A stretch of DNA of 64,000 nt from JAXDJH01 sp034663635 (GCA_034663635.1 JAXDJH010000026.1:78328-142327), one strand, 5' to 3'; positions 7,946 to 17,211 are shown, counted from the stretch's first letter. Program-made: numbers and translations. Notes: generated by a model not told the origin, from the sequence alone.

Positions 7946-9894
7946 GCGCGGCTCCTCCTCTCGCGGGCCAGGGCTTTCGCCTGCCGTCGGATCGCGAAGG
8001 GAGCGCGGGGCTTGGATCCGAATCTAGCGATGGATTGAAGAACCTCGGTAGCCTCTTCGGAGGGATGGCGGGCGAGGATCTGAAGCGCCTTCTTTCGCAC
8101 CTCGAGGTCCCGGGCGATTCGGACGACCTCACCGATACTCGCCGCTTCCCCTTCTGCAGCTATCAGAGCGACAGAACCCAACGCCTCCACTGCGGCTGCA
8201 GCAACTTCGCGGTCCTCATCCGTAGCAAGCACAACGAGTCGAGGTAACGCATCTCCGCCCGCGGGGCTCAGAGCCCTCACCGCTTCCTTGCGAACTGCCG
8301 GGTGAGGGTGGCGGATGCCTACGTCGATCACCTTGAGCATCTCGCTCGACATGCCCGACCTCTGGACGATGGTCATCACATTGCGCACCACGAACCAGCG
8401 ATCGTCTTTCACCCACTGCTTGAGCTCCCCGTGATGATCCCCGACGAGTCCAGACACGATGCCGATCAGTGTCGAACGACGAGCACCAACCTCTTCTTCC
8501 GCGAGTCGTTGGAGCAACGCCTCCACCGCGACGTCCCCGAAGAGGGACAGCAGGACGCCGCCCTCGCCTTGGGATCCCTCGGCGGCGAGTTCGGCGACGA
8601 GGTCCGGATCGAGGATCTTGGCCTTCGCGTCGGAGATGAGCTTCGCGCGTTCGGGCTCGACCGAGAGTAGAGACTCGTATGCGTGATCTGCCACCTCGAC
8701 AAGCTGGGTTGCACGAGCCATGTCGTCTTCCCTGACGGCAGTTCGGGTCGCGCGGGCCCATGAGTCGAGCGCGGATTCGAGCCGAAGGTGGTCGTCGTCG
8801 ACTCGCAGGTAATCGGCGAACGTGATGAGAGCCTCAGCCGTCCGCCTTTCCTCTGTTGCGGGAAATTCCGCCCGCAGTGTTAGCTCGTCCTCTTCCGTAT
8901 GAGTCTTCACGTCGGTCGAGATGAGCTCCGCGACTGCATCCAGAAGGTTGGATCGGTCGCCACCAACGCCCTCTGGAGCGGTGTGCTCGCTGCCGAACGT
9001 CCCCTCGGTCGCGACCGTCGCAAGCTCCACGAGATCGTGTCGTCTGAAACCCCCGACTACGAGCTCGCGTGCCAGCTCGAGAGGGTCTGCTCCAGACTGG
9101 CGGGACACGTCAACCAGCAATCGGGCAAGGCTCGTGTCGGTCATCGTTCCGATCAGCCGTTCTGCCATGTCCTCGCCGGACACATTCGAGATCAGCATCG
9201 ACGATAGGGACGTCCGAACTTCCTCGGGGAGCTTTTCAACGGCCTCGCGCAGACGTCTGTAGGTGTCGGGATCGCTGGCCTTGTCCGGCGGGAGTGCTGA
9301 GACGACTTCGCGCAACAATCGATAGACCGAGTTCGCATCGGTTACACGGGGATCGCGCATCAACTCTTCAGCGATCTCGTCCAGCCTGTCGAGCCCGTCC
9401 GCCAGAGCGTCGGGCTCGGGGATCGCACCCTCTGCACCTTCGGTGCTCTCCGTTGGAGTCACCAAAGCTTCGTTGAGTCGGATCGACTCCACGCCTTTGG
9501 TCGCCAATGCGCGCGGCGCGCCGCCGAGAGCAGCTATCTCCTCAGCCGCGGTAGACAAGACGTCGTACAGACTCGCGAGATCCTGCTTGGTCGGCACCGA
9601 TGCGAGAGTGATCTCCTCGACGCGTCGCTCGTAGCACGCCATAGCCAAACGCCTATAGGCCTCGTCGTCCGGAAGTGGGCCGCTATCGGAGATGAATTGA
9701 TCGCCGTGGACCCGCACCCTTACTTTGCCGGTTGCCGCAAGTGCCGTCTCGGACGTCGTTTTGACGCGATTGACCGCCTCGACGAACCCTGGTTGCTGAA
9801 GGTCTCCGCCGAACAGCCGAAAGGACGAAAATCCGCCCGAGAGGTTCCTAAGGAAACCGATGAGTTTCCTGTCTCGCTCGCTCAGCTCCGCCAA
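7942..9894 (-). CDS. HEAT-repeat protein coupled to HD-GYP gene
   Basis: A 650-residue, acidic, apparently cytoplasmic protein starting at TTG 9894 behind a G-rich ribosome site. The C-terminal third carries HEAT-like helical repeats (HPHPAVRKEAVRALSP, DREVAAAAVEALGSV, DLEVRKKALQILARH, about residues 525-640). The N-terminal part (RKLIGFLRNLSGGFSSFRLFGG) and the middle are helix-rich without a recognised domain. No signal peptide or membrane segment is seen. It precedes and overlaps the HD-GYP gene, which suggests a scaffold or regulatory partner of that enzyme. Such pairing is an inference from operon structure, not from a known complex. Confidence 0.72.
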   Translation of the reverse strand: MAELSERDRKLIGFLRNLSGGFSSFRLFGGDLQQPGFVEAVNRVKTTSETALAATGKVRVRVHGDQFISDSGPLPDDEAYRRLAMACYERRVEEITLASVPTKQDLASLYDVLSTAAEEIAALGGAPRALATKGVESIRLNEALVTPTESTEGAEGAIPEPDALADGLDRLDEIAEELMRDPRVTDANSVYRLLREVVSALPPDKASDPDTYRRLREAVEKLPEEVRTSLSSMLISNVSGEDMAERLIGTMTDTSLARLLVDVSRQSGADPLELARELVVGGFRRHDLVELATVATEGTFGSEHTAPEGVGGDRSNLLDAVAELISTDVKTHTEEDELTLRAEFPATEERRTAEALITFADYLRVDDDHLRLESALDSWARATRTAVREDDMARATQLVEVADHAYESLLSVEPERAKLISDAKAKILDPDLVAELAAEGSQGEGGVLLSLFGDVAVEALLQRLAEEEVGARRSTLIGIVSGLVGDHHGELKQWVKDDRWFVVRNVMTIVQRSGMSSEMLKVIDVGIRHPHPAVRKEAVRALSPAGGDALPRLVVLATDEDREVAAAAVEALGSVALIAAEGEAASIGEVVRIARDLEVRKKALQILARHPSEEATEVLQSIARFGSKPRAPFAIRRQAKALARERRSRA

Positions 9895-9936
9895 ATGCCC
9901 CCCATAACCCCAGCTCGCACACGATTCAGGTTAGCG

Positions 9937-9957
9937 GATGGGGGGCTTTTTCCCATC
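9937..9957 (-). terminator. Possible weak terminator below the epimerase gene
   Basis: A GATGGG/CCCATC inverted repeat with a nine-base loop containing five A residues on the minus strand, 15 bases after the epimerase stop. The stem is short and a T run is absent on the expected side, so the call is weak. Confidence 0.25.
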
Positions 9958-9971
9958 GATCTAGTGCGGTT

Positions 9972-10931
9972 TCACCTGGTCGCTTGGCGACTAATCAGGG
10001 TAGCGATGCCCTCGCGATAAGTCGGATAGCGGGGCGTCCAGTTGAGCTCGCGCTTGATCTTCTCGTTCGATACCGGCAAACGTGATCGCGCCATGAGTGA
10101 CGTTTGCTTACCGAGCAGTCGAGCAACCCACAGAGGAACGGTGTACGGCCGGGGGGAGCCGCTTTGCCGTGCGAGTTCGGTTGAGAACTTGCGCAGTGTC
10201 GTCGGCTCGTCATCAGTGACGTGATAGATCTCGCCTGACTTGTCGCTTTCAAGCGCCGCCACGGCGGCCGCCGCTCCGTCCTCGACATGAATCCAGGACC
10301 CCAGCGCGGTTCCGCCTCCGGGCAGACCGAACATCCTTCGCTTGAGAAGCGTCTTCATGAACTCGGTCGAGCCGACGTCCGGACCGTAGAAAACCCCGTA
10401 ACGCAGCACTATCCCCTCTATCGACCGTTCCGACGATGCGTCTAGCACCTGTTGCTCGAGTGACAGCAACGCTTCCAGCGCGGGGCGCGCTGATTCGACA
10501 TCGGGGTCGCGCATGACCGGATGATCCTCAGAGATCGGCGTGACACCATGATCTCCGTAGCCGTAAACGAAGATCATCGACTCCGCGACGAAGCGGCGCG
10601 TCCCGACATCGATAGCCGCGGACAGGACGTTGCGGGTGCCGGTGGTGCGCAACTCGTTAGTCGCCTCCATCTCTGAAGGCCTCATCGGGCCGCGCTGAGG
10701 AAGGGCGTTCAGCACCTGGATCACTCCATCCGGCTGCGTCTCCGCGAACAGAGCTTTCATGCGGTCGCGGTCGAGCACGTCGCCGATCACCACTTGCGCT
10801 CCGAGCATCTCGAGCGCCGAAGCCTTGTCCGGTGATCTCGTCAACCCGATCGCCTCGTGACCGTTGTCGACGAGCTTCTCCACGATCCGTCGGCCGATAG
10901 TGCCGGACGCTCCGGCGACGAAGACATTCAT
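9972..10931 (-). CDS. NAD(P)-dependent epimerase/dehydratase (extended SDR)
   Basis: A 319-residue extended short-chain dehydrogenase/reductase. The Rossmann nucleotide-binding motif is GASGTIG at residues 8-14; the strand-4 region reads RFVAESMIFVYGYGD; the C-terminal part resembles the substrate-binding lobe of sugar epimerases and atypical SDRs (RKFSTELARQSG, LNWTPRYPTYREGI). The usual YxxxK is not clear in the expected place, so catalytic details differ from classical enzymes. Its ATG lies one base downstream of the stop of the small membrane protein gene, so they form an operon. Substrate unknown. Confidence 0.85.
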   Translation of the reverse strand: MNVFVAGASGTIGRRIVEKLVDNGHEAIGLTRSPDKASALEMLGAQVVIGDVLDRDRMKALFAETQPDGVIQVLNALPQRGPMRPSEMEATNELRTTGTRNVLSAAIDVGTRRFVAESMIFVYGYGDHGVTPISEDHPVMRDPDVESARPALEALLSLEQQVLDASSERSIEGIVLRYGVFYGPDVGSTEFMKTLLKRRMFGLPGGGTALGSWIHVEDGAAAAVAALESDKSGEIYHVTDDEPTTLRKFSTELARQSGSPRPYTVPLWVARLLGKQTSLMARSRLPVSNEKIKRELNWTPRYPTYREGIATLISRQATR

Positions 10932-10932
10932 G

Positions 10933-11304
10933 TCAGGCCTCGTTGCCTCGTCCGCGGCGAACGGCCGCGTAGACGATCGCTGCTCCGAGGAGGGTTATCA
11001 GCCACGGATCGCTCGCCTTTCCCCCGAGGTCCCTATCCATCCAATGGGCCAGCGCGTGAAAAGCAGATCCCACCGCAACCCCGACGAGCGCGACCGTAAG
11101 GGCATCCCGCCACCGGAGGGCGGCGAAGAGCGTCACGCCCAGCCCGATCTGGAAGGCTCCGAGGTCATGAAAGAGATGCTTGTTGAAGGGGGGGTAGTGG
11201 GCGATCTGGTCGAAGAAGCTGTGTGGGCTGAGGAAAGCCCAAGCACCGAAACCCACGTAGAAGGCCCCAGCCACGACACAGATGGCCCGAACCACGATGC
11301 TCAT
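10933..11304 (-). CDS. Small four-helix membrane protein
   Basis: A 123-residue integral membrane protein with four hydrophobic segments (starting VVRAICVVAGAFYVGFGAWAF) resembling DUF4345-like or DoxX-like small membrane proteins; I cannot assign a family firmly. The start at ATG 11304 is chosen because AAAGGAG lies just upstream and the longer open frame (to 11493) would run through the divergent gene. It is the first gene of a two-gene operon with the epimerase (one-base gap) and is divergent from the flavin-reductase-like gene, with 68 bases between. Confidence 0.7.
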   Translation of the reverse strand: MSIVVRAICVVAGAFYVGFGAWAFLSPHSFFDQIAHYPPFNKHLFHDLGAFQIGLGVTLFAALRWRDALTVALVGVAVGSAFHALAHWMDRDLGGKASDPWLITLLGAAIVYAAVRRGRGNEA

Positions 11305-11372
11305 TCGCAAAGCCCACTCCTTTCTTCTCCTGGAGACGAGCGCGGCCCCCATCCTCCGCTCAAAATAGGGAC

Positions 11373-11897
11373 ATGACCAACGGCGGCTACGTCCACGGCG
11401 AGGACCCGTTCGCGACGCCCGCGGCCGACCGCTCTCCGGCACGCCGTTTGCGGGGGCGGTTGGTGGCGGGCGTGACGGTCTGGACCGCCGCATCCGACGG
11501 CGTGAGGACGGGTCTGACGATGTCGTCGGTGCTCGTGGCCGACGGCGAGCCGGCTCAGATGCTGGGACTGCTCAAGGACACGAGCGACCTTTACGACGCG
11601 ATCCAGAGGTCGGGCAGGTTCGTCGTGCACGTTCTCGGTGAAGGCGAGGCGGCGCTCGCGGACGTGTTCGCGGGTCTGCGCCCGAGCCCCGGCGGACAGT
11701 TCGCAGGACTCGAAACGCTCTCGTCTGAATACGGCCCCGTCATCGAACGGATCGCCGATCGCGCTTACTGCAAGCTGATCGACACGATCGACACCGGGTA
11801 TCACCAGTTAGCGCGTGCAGAGATAGAGAGAGTCGAGCTAACGGAGCTCGACTCTCCTCTCGTCTACTTCAGAGGCCGCTACCGCAAGCTGGACTAG
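11373..11897 (+). CDS. Flavin reductase-like, FMN-binding split-barrel protein
   Basis: A 174-residue single-domain protein of the flavin reductase-like/FMN-binding split-barrel family. The recognisable core is GVTVWTAASDGVRTGLTMSS (about residues 33-52), the region that contacts FMN in family members, followed by SDLYDAIQRSGRFVVHVLG. Family members reduce flavins with NAD(P)H or act as flavin-dependent oxygenase partners. No oxygenase gene is adjacent; the next gene, 10 bases on, is an MDMPI/SCP2-like protein, which suggests co-transcription. The ATG at 11373 is the first in frame. Confidence 0.8.
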   Translation: MTNGGYVHGEDPFATPAADRSPARRLRGRLVAGVTVWTAASDGVRTGLTMSSVLVADGEPAQMLGLLKDTSDLYDAIQRSGRFVVHVLGEGEAALADVFAGLRPSPGGQFAGLETLSSEYGPVIERIADRAYCKLIDTIDTGYHQLARAEIERVELTELDSPLVYFRGRYRKLD

Positions 11898-11907
11898 GGT
11901 ACGAGTC

Positions 11908-12705
11908 ATGCCGCTACCGCCGCTCGAACGAGGCCGGGCCGAACCGGCGCTGAAGCTCGCAACCGATCGCTTCGCCGATCTGCTGCGGACCGTCAAAGAC
12001 CCAACTAAGACTGCCATCGGCTACTGGGACATCGGACAACTGGCTGCGCACGTAAGCCACTTGTTCTCTTTGTATCCGTCGCTAGCTCGTGGCGAGGGCT
12101 CCCCTATCGAGGACCACCGGAACATGAGCGAGTACTGGGACCTCGGACTCGAACGGCACCGCGAACGCAACCCGGGAACGCTGGCCGATCGGATCGAAGA
12201 CGCTACCGACGACTTCATCGCGGCCGCCGACGTGCACGGTTGGGACAGCCTGGTGGACTGGCACGGCGGGATAAAGGCTCCAGTAGCGGGGATCGCCGGG
12301 TTCCTCATCAACGAATGCGAGATACACGGACTGGACGTTTCGAGAGCGGAGGATCGCCCGTGGGTCGTGGATCCGGATCGTGCCCGCTTCGTGATCGACG
12401 CTCACATGCCGGTGCTTCCGCATTTCACGAACGAAGCCGAGATCGAGGGTCTTAACGCGGTGTTCGAGCTCGACGTCAAGGGCGGCTCGACCACCTACTT
12501 CATCGTGAGAGATGGCCAGCTGACGATCGACACGGATCGTCCTGCACGGGTCGACTGCCGGATCTCCGCGGACCCTGTCGACTACCTCCTCGTCGGTTAT
12601 GGGCGAAAGTCGCAGTGGGGCCCGCTCGTCAAGGGGAAGGTGCTCGCCCTGGGACGCAAGCCGTGGCTGGGCTTGAAGTTCGGGAAGCTTTTCGAATCCG
12701 TCTGA
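11908..12705 (+). CDS. DinB/MDMPI-like protein with C-terminal SCP2-like domain
   Basis: A 265-residue protein in two parts. Residues 1-150 resemble the mycothiol-dependent maleylpyruvate isomerase (DinB-like) helical bundle: the early histidine in IGQLAAHVSHL and the later NECEIHGLDVSRA match the three-His metal site pattern of that fold. The C-terminal 100 residues look like an SCP2 sterol-carrier-type domain (VFELDVKGGSTTYFIVRDG, DCRISADPVDYLLVGYG). This two-domain form is common in mycothiol-producing actinobacteria and is generally of unknown substrate. It follows the flavin-reductase-like gene by 10 bases and converges on an MFS gene one base beyond its stop. Confidence 0.8.
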   Translation: MPLPPLERGRAEPALKLATDRFADLLRTVKDPTKTAIGYWDIGQLAAHVSHLFSLYPSLARGEGSPIEDHRNMSEYWDLGLERHRERNPGTLADRIEDATDDFIAAADVHGWDSLVDWHGGIKAPVAGIAGFLINECEIHGLDVSRAEDRPWVVDPDRARFVIDAHMPVLPHFTNEAEIEGLNAVFELDVKGGSTTYFIVRDGQLTIDTDRPARVDCRISADPVDYLLVGYGRKSQWGPLVKGKVLALGRKPWLGLKFGKLFESV

Positions 12706-12706
12706 A

Positions 12707-13948
12707 TCAAGTTTTCGCAACGGCCCCGCGTCGCGCCACCAGATACGTGATGACGAGAACGAGGGTGCCCGCTCCCGCCACTATCGTTCCCACGCGGGCA
12801 GGCAGCGAGATCACGACGGGGATAAGGGCGCCCGCGACCCAACTCAATTGCAGGCCGGCTTCGAAGCGAGCGAAGGCCCTCCCGCGCACCGCTTCATTCA
12901 CATCCCGCTGCACGATCGAATCGAACGCAACCTTGATGGCCCCCGACGCGACGCCGAACGCGCCGATCAGCAGGGCCACGGAAGGGATGCCGAACCGGAA
13001 CGCTGCGAAAGCCGCTGCCGCTACCGAGAGGAGCAGGGCGATCACGACGATCCCTTCCTCCTTCAGCCCCCGTCGCAATCGAGGAGCGACAACGGCTCCG
13101 AAGAGTGTGCCTAGTGCAGCAGAGCCGAGTAGGAACCCGAGGCCCAGACTGCCCAGTCCCTCTCTCCTCAACGAGAACGCCAGGTGAAAGACGAGGAAGC
13201 CCACCAACGCGCGGGTCCCCGCCATCGCGACTAGAGCTTGGCGCACCGCGAGTGGTTGAGGGCCACCGCGCGCCGCCTCGACTTCGGACCGCTTGCGCTT
13301 CCCTCTACCTGCAGAGACGCCTAAGGCCGGCAAGGTCGCGAGCGCATAGACGATCGCTCCACTGAGAACCTCGATACGAACCCCCGGCCAGCGGACCAGA
13401 CCAACTCCGATCGGGACGACGACGAATCCGGCGAGGGCCGAGAACTTCGACAACGAGGCGTTCGCCTCAACGAGCGAGCGACCCTCTGGGATCACGAAAG
13501 GCAAAGCGGCCGCACGCGTCACGAGAGTGATGCGTGACAGCACGAGGATCCCGAACGAGATCGGGAACAGCAGGAGCGAGTCGAGCCTCGTTGCCATCAG
13601 CCAGGTCAAGAGCGCCCGACCCACGTTCGCAAACGCGAGGGTGAACCGGAGCCCGCCCCGATGCCGGTCGAGATACCTCGACATGAGTGGGGCGACAACG
13701 GAGAACGGCGCGACCGTCAGAGCGAGGTAGAGAACCACCCGCGACCGAGCGTCGGCTTCCGGGACCGAGAAGAAGAGCGAGCCCGCCAAAGCCAGCGCGA
13801 CCAGGGCGTCGCCGGCGGCCCCCAAGGCGTGAGTGAACAAGAGTCTCGCGAAGTTGGTGTTGCCCGTTTCACGGTCGATCCAGCGCCCGAATCGACGAGC
13901 CAGGATCCTCAGGATGGGCTGCTCATCTGGATGTTCCGTCGTGGCCAC
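12707..13948 (-). CDS. Major facilitator superfamily transporter
   Basis: A 413-residue MFS protein with about 11-12 membrane segments and a polar N-terminal lead of some 35 residues. The start is GTG 13948. Between the two halves is a basic cytoplasmic loop (GRGKRKRSEVEAARGG, about residues 213-230), as expected for the central MFS loop. The layout resembles EntS/MefA-type exporters, but no motif allows a substrate to be named. It is convergent with the SCP2-like gene and divergent from the RTX-type gene. Confidence 0.85.
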   Translation of the reverse strand: MATTEHPDEQPILRILARRFGRWIDRETGNTNFARLLFTHALGAAGDALVALALAGSLFFSVPEADARSRVVLYLALTVAPFSVVAPLMSRYLDRHRGGLRFTLAFANVGRALLTWLMATRLDSLLLFPISFGILVLSRITLVTRAAALPFVIPEGRSLVEANASLSKFSALAGFVVVPIGVGLVRWPGVRIEVLSGAIVYALATLPALGVSAGRGKRKRSEVEAARGGPQPLAVRQALVAMAGTRALVGFLVFHLAFSLRREGLGSLGLGFLLGSAALGTLFGAVVAPRLRRGLKEEGIVVIALLLSVAAAAFAAFRFGIPSVALLIGAFGVASGAIKVAFDSIVQRDVNEAVRGRAFARFEAGLQLSWVAGALIPVVISLPARVGTIVAGAGTLVLVITYLVARRGAVAKT

Positions 13949-14052
13949 GCCCCGACTCTGACCTCTGTTCGGCCCGTATGCCAGAACTCCATTGACGCCG
14001 CCGACTCCAGGGCCATAAATGAACCAAAAGGTCCTCAGAGGGGGTTCTCATC

Positions 14053-15534
14053 TTGTCTCGCAAGATTCGGCTCGGCTCGGCTGCCGCGGTCCTATTGGCC
14101 GGGCTATTCGTCTCGGCCCCTGCTCTCGCCGCGAAGGGGACGTGCTTCGGCAGCCCCGTCACCATCAAGGGCGACAGTGGGAACAACACGCTGAGAGGAA
14201 CTAGTGGCGACGACGTCATCGATGGGAAGGGTGGCAACGACACGATCGATGGCAAAGGTGGAGACGACGTCATCTGTGGCGGCAACGGCAAGGACACTCT
14301 CAACGGTGGGGGTGGCTTTGACTTCGTGCTGGGGGGTGGCGACAACGATGTGGTTAAAGGTGGCAAAGAAGACGACGTCGTCATGGGGCTCCTCGGGAAC
14401 GATGAGCTCATCGGCGGGCCGGGAACAGGCGACGCTGCCTCATTCCTTTTCGCCACCGGATCGATCAACGCGAACCTGGCCACGGGCCGGGCGACGGGCG
14501 AGGGCAGCGACACGTTCCAGGACGTGGAGCGCGTTTTCGGGTCGGATCAGGATGATGTCATCACAGGAAACGAGGGCTTCAACGCCCTCACCGGCGAGGG
14601 CGGCGACGATCAACTCTTCGGTGGCGAGAACAACGACATCCTGTCGGGCGGTCTCGGCAACGACACCATGGATGGGCAGACGGGAGAGCGGGACCTCGCT
14701 TTCTATGTGTTCTCCGCTACGGCGATCTCGGCAGACCTCGCGGGCCACTCAGTCACAGGCGAAGGCAACGACACGATCCCGAATGTCGAGGGCGTCGCGG
14801 GTTCACCCAACGACGACACGATCCTTGGAGGACCGACCCACGATCTGATCTCAGGAGGCGGAGGCGACGACTTGATCGATGGTCGTGGGGGCTTCGACGT
14901 CGCGGTCTACGCGCTGTCTCCGGGACCGGTGAATGTCAACCTCGCGCAGGGAAACTCCACCGGGGATGGGACCGACACGTTCAGAGACCTGGAAGCGGTT
15001 TACGGCACGCCGTTCGACGACACGATGGTTGGTAGCGCGGAGGACAACGTTTTCTTCGGCGACTACGGCAACGACAGGATGGCCGGCGGAGCCGGCAACG
15101 ATGTTTTCTACCCAGACCTCGGCGATGACGAGATAAACGGAGGAATCGGCCCGCGCGACGAGATCGATTTCTTCCTAGCGGACGGTCCCGTGAACGTCGA
15201 CATGGCCGCGGGGACCGCATCTGGCGACGGTAGCGACTCCTTCACGGAGGTTGAGTTCATCTCCGGGAGCGAGTTCGACGACACCATCACCGGCGGGCCG
15301 AACACCGACTACATGATGGGCGGTGGCGGCAACGACACGCTCATCGGTGGCGAAGGTGACGACGCGATGGACGGGGAACTCGGGGACGATTCGGTCGACG
15401 GGGGCCCCGGCTCGGACATCTGCCGGAACCAAGAGACGGCGGTCAGTTGTGAGGGCCAAGGTGGACCGACGGTCAATGCGTACAGAGATGCGAGCCGGTC
15501 GGCCGGATCGTTCCAGCGCAAACGAGCGCACTAA
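14053..15534 (+). CDS. Secreted RTX-type calcium-binding repeat protein
   Basis: A 493-residue exported protein with a Sec signal peptide (basic SRKIRLGS, hydrophobic AAAVLLAGLFVSAPALA, cleavage near residue 27) starting at TTG 14053 after AGAGGGGG. The mature chain is built of RTX nonapeptides of the GGxGxDxhx type (GKGGNDTID, GGNGKDTLN, GGGGNDTLI, GGEGDDAMD), which in known proteins form calcium-binding beta-rolls. Four longer modules of about 85 residues recur, each with a hydrophobic strand pair (VNVNLAQGNSTGDGTDTF and relatives). A cysteine pair closes the C-terminus. There is no protease, lipase or haemolysin domain and no type I secretion operon nearby, so it is probably a Sec-exported surface or matrix protein. 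Confidence 0.85.
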   Translation: MSRKIRLGSAAAVLLAGLFVSAPALAAKGTCFGSPVTIKGDSGNNTLRGTSGDDVIDGKGGNDTIDGKGGDDVICGGNGKDTLNGGGGFDFVLGGGDNDVVKGGKEDDVVMGLLGNDELIGGPGTGDAASFLFATGSINANLATGRATGEGSDTFQDVERVFGSDQDDVITGNEGFNALTGEGGDDQLFGGENNDILSGGLGNDTMDGQTGERDLAFYVFSATAISADLAGHSVTGEGNDTIPNVEGVAGSPNDDTILGGPTHDLISGGGGDDLIDGRGGFDVAVYALSPGPVNVNLAQGNSTGDGTDTFRDLEAVYGTPFDDTMVGSAEDNVFFGDYGNDRMAGGAGNDVFYPDLGDDEINGGIGPRDEIDFFLADGPVNVDMAAGTASGDGSDSFTEVEFISGSEFDDTITGGPNTDYMMGGGGNDTLIGGEGDDAMDGELGDDSVDGGPGSDICRNQETAVSCEGQGGPTVNAYRDASRSAGSFQRKRAH

Positions 15535-15536
15535 CG

Positions 15537-16469
15537 CTAGATCTGTTCGTCAGCGACCCAGCTACGCGTCAAGACGAGCCAGAAGGCGAGCCCTGCATAC
15601 GGGCCGTAGCGTTTGAACCGTTTGACGATCGAGGAGTCCGCGACCTTCTTGCGTCCGACCAGCCGCGCGTAAGTGGGTCGCGTCCACGAGTCGAGGATCA
15701 GTCGCGAGTAACGGCCGAGCATCATCATGATGTGTGCCGCCGCGTAAGGACCGACCCCGGGCAAAGCGAGCAGAGCCGCCTCGAGTTCGTCGTCGACAAG
15801 TTCCTCGCGCGACGCGCTCCCCCACGACTCGAGATCGATCGCTCCGGTTGTCACTAACTCGGCCACACCTCGGAGGTACGCGCCCCGGTAACCCGCTCTG
15901 ACGGTCTCCTTGTAGAAGTCGTCGCCAGCCTCTGCCATGGTTTGTGGAGTGGGAAACGCGCGACCAGCCCACCCCTCAACCGGAGCGCCGGGGGCTCGGG
16001 GGCCGAGATGCTCTACCAATGCGCTAACCATTCGAACCGTCGCCGACCACGTGCAGTTCGTAGTGCAGATCGTCTTGACAACTTCCTCGAAGACCGACGC
16101 GCTCCGGATCATCCGACCGGCCCCCGACGCCACCCACGCGAGATCGGGGTCGGACGCGGCCAGTTCGTAGAACTCCGAGAGGTCCTCGTCGAGGCGGAGA
16201 ACATGGCCCACCTTCGCCGTCAGCTCGTCTGCGATCTTCGGCCCGACTTGACGGCCCGACACGACGATCCGACCGTAGCCCTTCCGCCCGTTCGTCACCT
16301 GCACCGTTCGAGCCCCGCGTCCGACCGGCAAAGTTGCCGCGAGGATCGTGTCGCTCTCCAGCAACTCCATCGGCGGGAGAGACGCGACCCCGTGCGACGT
16401 GAACGTTCGCCGCAGGTCGACCGGTTCGCCGCCGGCTCCGCGCAAGCGGAACTGAAGTGTCTCAGGCAC
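15537..16469 (-). CDS. AlkA-like HhH-GPD DNA glycosylase
   Basis: A 310-residue base-excision repair glycosylase of the HhH-GPD superfamily. The helix-hairpin-helix with the GPD loop is LPGVGPYAAAH (about residues 236-246), followed by MMMLGRYSRLILDSW, where the Asp near residue 259 occupies the catalytic position of AlkA/MutY/Nth-type enzymes. No Lys of bifunctional OGG/Nth enzymes and no 4Fe-4S cysteine cluster are visible, pointing to a monofunctional alkylbase-type enzyme. The N-terminal domain has the AlkA-like beta-rich form. It starts at GTG 16469, overlapping the upstream gene by eight bases. Confidence 0.82.
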   Translation of the reverse strand: MPETLQFRLRGAGGEPVDLRRTFTSHGVASLPPMELLESDTILAATLPVGRGARTVQVTNGRKGYGRIVVSGRQVGPKIADELTAKVGHVLRLDEDLSEFYELAASDPDLAWVASGAGRMIRSASVFEEVVKTICTTNCTWSATVRMVSALVEHLGPRAPGAPVEGWAGRAFPTPQTMAEAGDDFYKETVRAGYRGAYLRGVAELVTTGAIDLESWGSASREELVDDELEAALLALPGVGPYAAAHIMMMLGRYSRLILDSWTRPTYARLVGRKKVADSSIVKRFKRYGPYAGLAFWLVLTRSWVADEQI

Positions 16470-17202
16470 CGAAGTGCGCAGCTAACTCGATGGTTCGGAG
16501 CGTCAGCTCGTTGTCATCGGGCCAGCCCTCAGGGCCGGCGCCGTCCATCAATTGGTCCATGAAGCTGTCCACCGATACATGCTCGAGTGGAACCCCTGCC
16601 GCGCCCCAAAACGTGAGGGCGGTCGCGAACTCCCATGCGCCCCACCATTCCTCGGCCCACTCCCGCGCCCACCGCAATCCCCATTCGGCCATCTCGGTCC
16701 TGCGTCCTTCTGCCAGCCAATAGGCGGCAGACGCGGCGAAGGTCGGGTAGGCACCTCCGGTGAAGCGACCTTCGAGATCGGCTTCTCCACGCAGGAGATC
16801 GATCGCTCGATGGCCCGGATCGCGACCCACGGCCAGTAATCCCGCGGTCGCGGACGCAGTAGCCCAAACCCGGCCGGCAGCCGCTGTGTCTATCTCTCCG
16901 GGAACATCGTCGGGCGAGTCCAACCATGCTTCCGCCGGCGTACGCGTCTCGAGCAGCCAGTCCGCGGCGATCGTCGCCGCAGCCGAGTCTCGCTGACCGA
17001 TGACGACGAGGTGACAAAGGGCGAGACCCGTTTCTCCGGCCGACGGTCGCCCCGTCTCGCCGAAGAAGCCTCCCTCCTCCTCCTGCTGTGGGATGTGCGG
17101 AACTTCGGGCTCCTCACTCGACAGGCGGAGCGCCCGCCACGATTGCCACTCGTCGCCCTCCGATAACACCTTCTCTAGGGCCGCGTCGCGATCGATGGGC
17201 AT
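16462..17202 (-). CDS. Alpha/alpha-toroid (terpenoid-cyclase-like) protein
   Basis: A 246-residue cytoplasmic protein made of repeated helical units with short Gly/Trp-containing turns (EEEGGFFGETGRPSAGETGLALCHL, broken here by family-like spacing, and EGRFTGGAYPTFAASAAYWLAEG), as in the prenyltransferase/squalene-oxidase alpha-alpha toroid fold. The DxDD or equivalent cyclase motifs are absent, so a cyclase reaction is not supported. It is followed, with an eight-base overlap, by the AlkA-like glycosylase gene, suggesting a shared transcript. The function is unknown; the fold call is by repeat pattern only. Confidence 0.6.
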   Translation of the reverse strand: MPIDRDAALEKVLSEGDEWQSWRALRLSSEEPEVPHIPQQEEEGGFFGETGRPSAGETGLALCHLVVIGQRDSAAATIAADWLLETRTPAEAWLDSPDDVPGEIDTAAAGRVWATASATAGLLAVGRDPGHRAIDLLRGEADLEGRFTGGAYPTFAASAAYWLAEGRRTEMAEWGLRWAREWAEEWWGAWEFATALTFWGAAGVPLEHVSVDSFMDQLMDGAGPEGWPDDNELTLRTIELAAHFGA

Positions 17203-17211
17203 AGCTCAACC

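Noticed and set aside
14150..15420. CRISPR or satellite array
   Set aside because: The periodic DNA is explained by RTX nonapeptide coding; there are no constant repeats with variable spacers.
15960..16050. tRNA-like string on the minus strand inside the AlkA-like gene
   Set aside because: Pieces such as GGTTCGAATGG and GGTAGAGCATC recall tRNA arms, but no cloverleaf closes and the region codes for conserved glycosylase residues.
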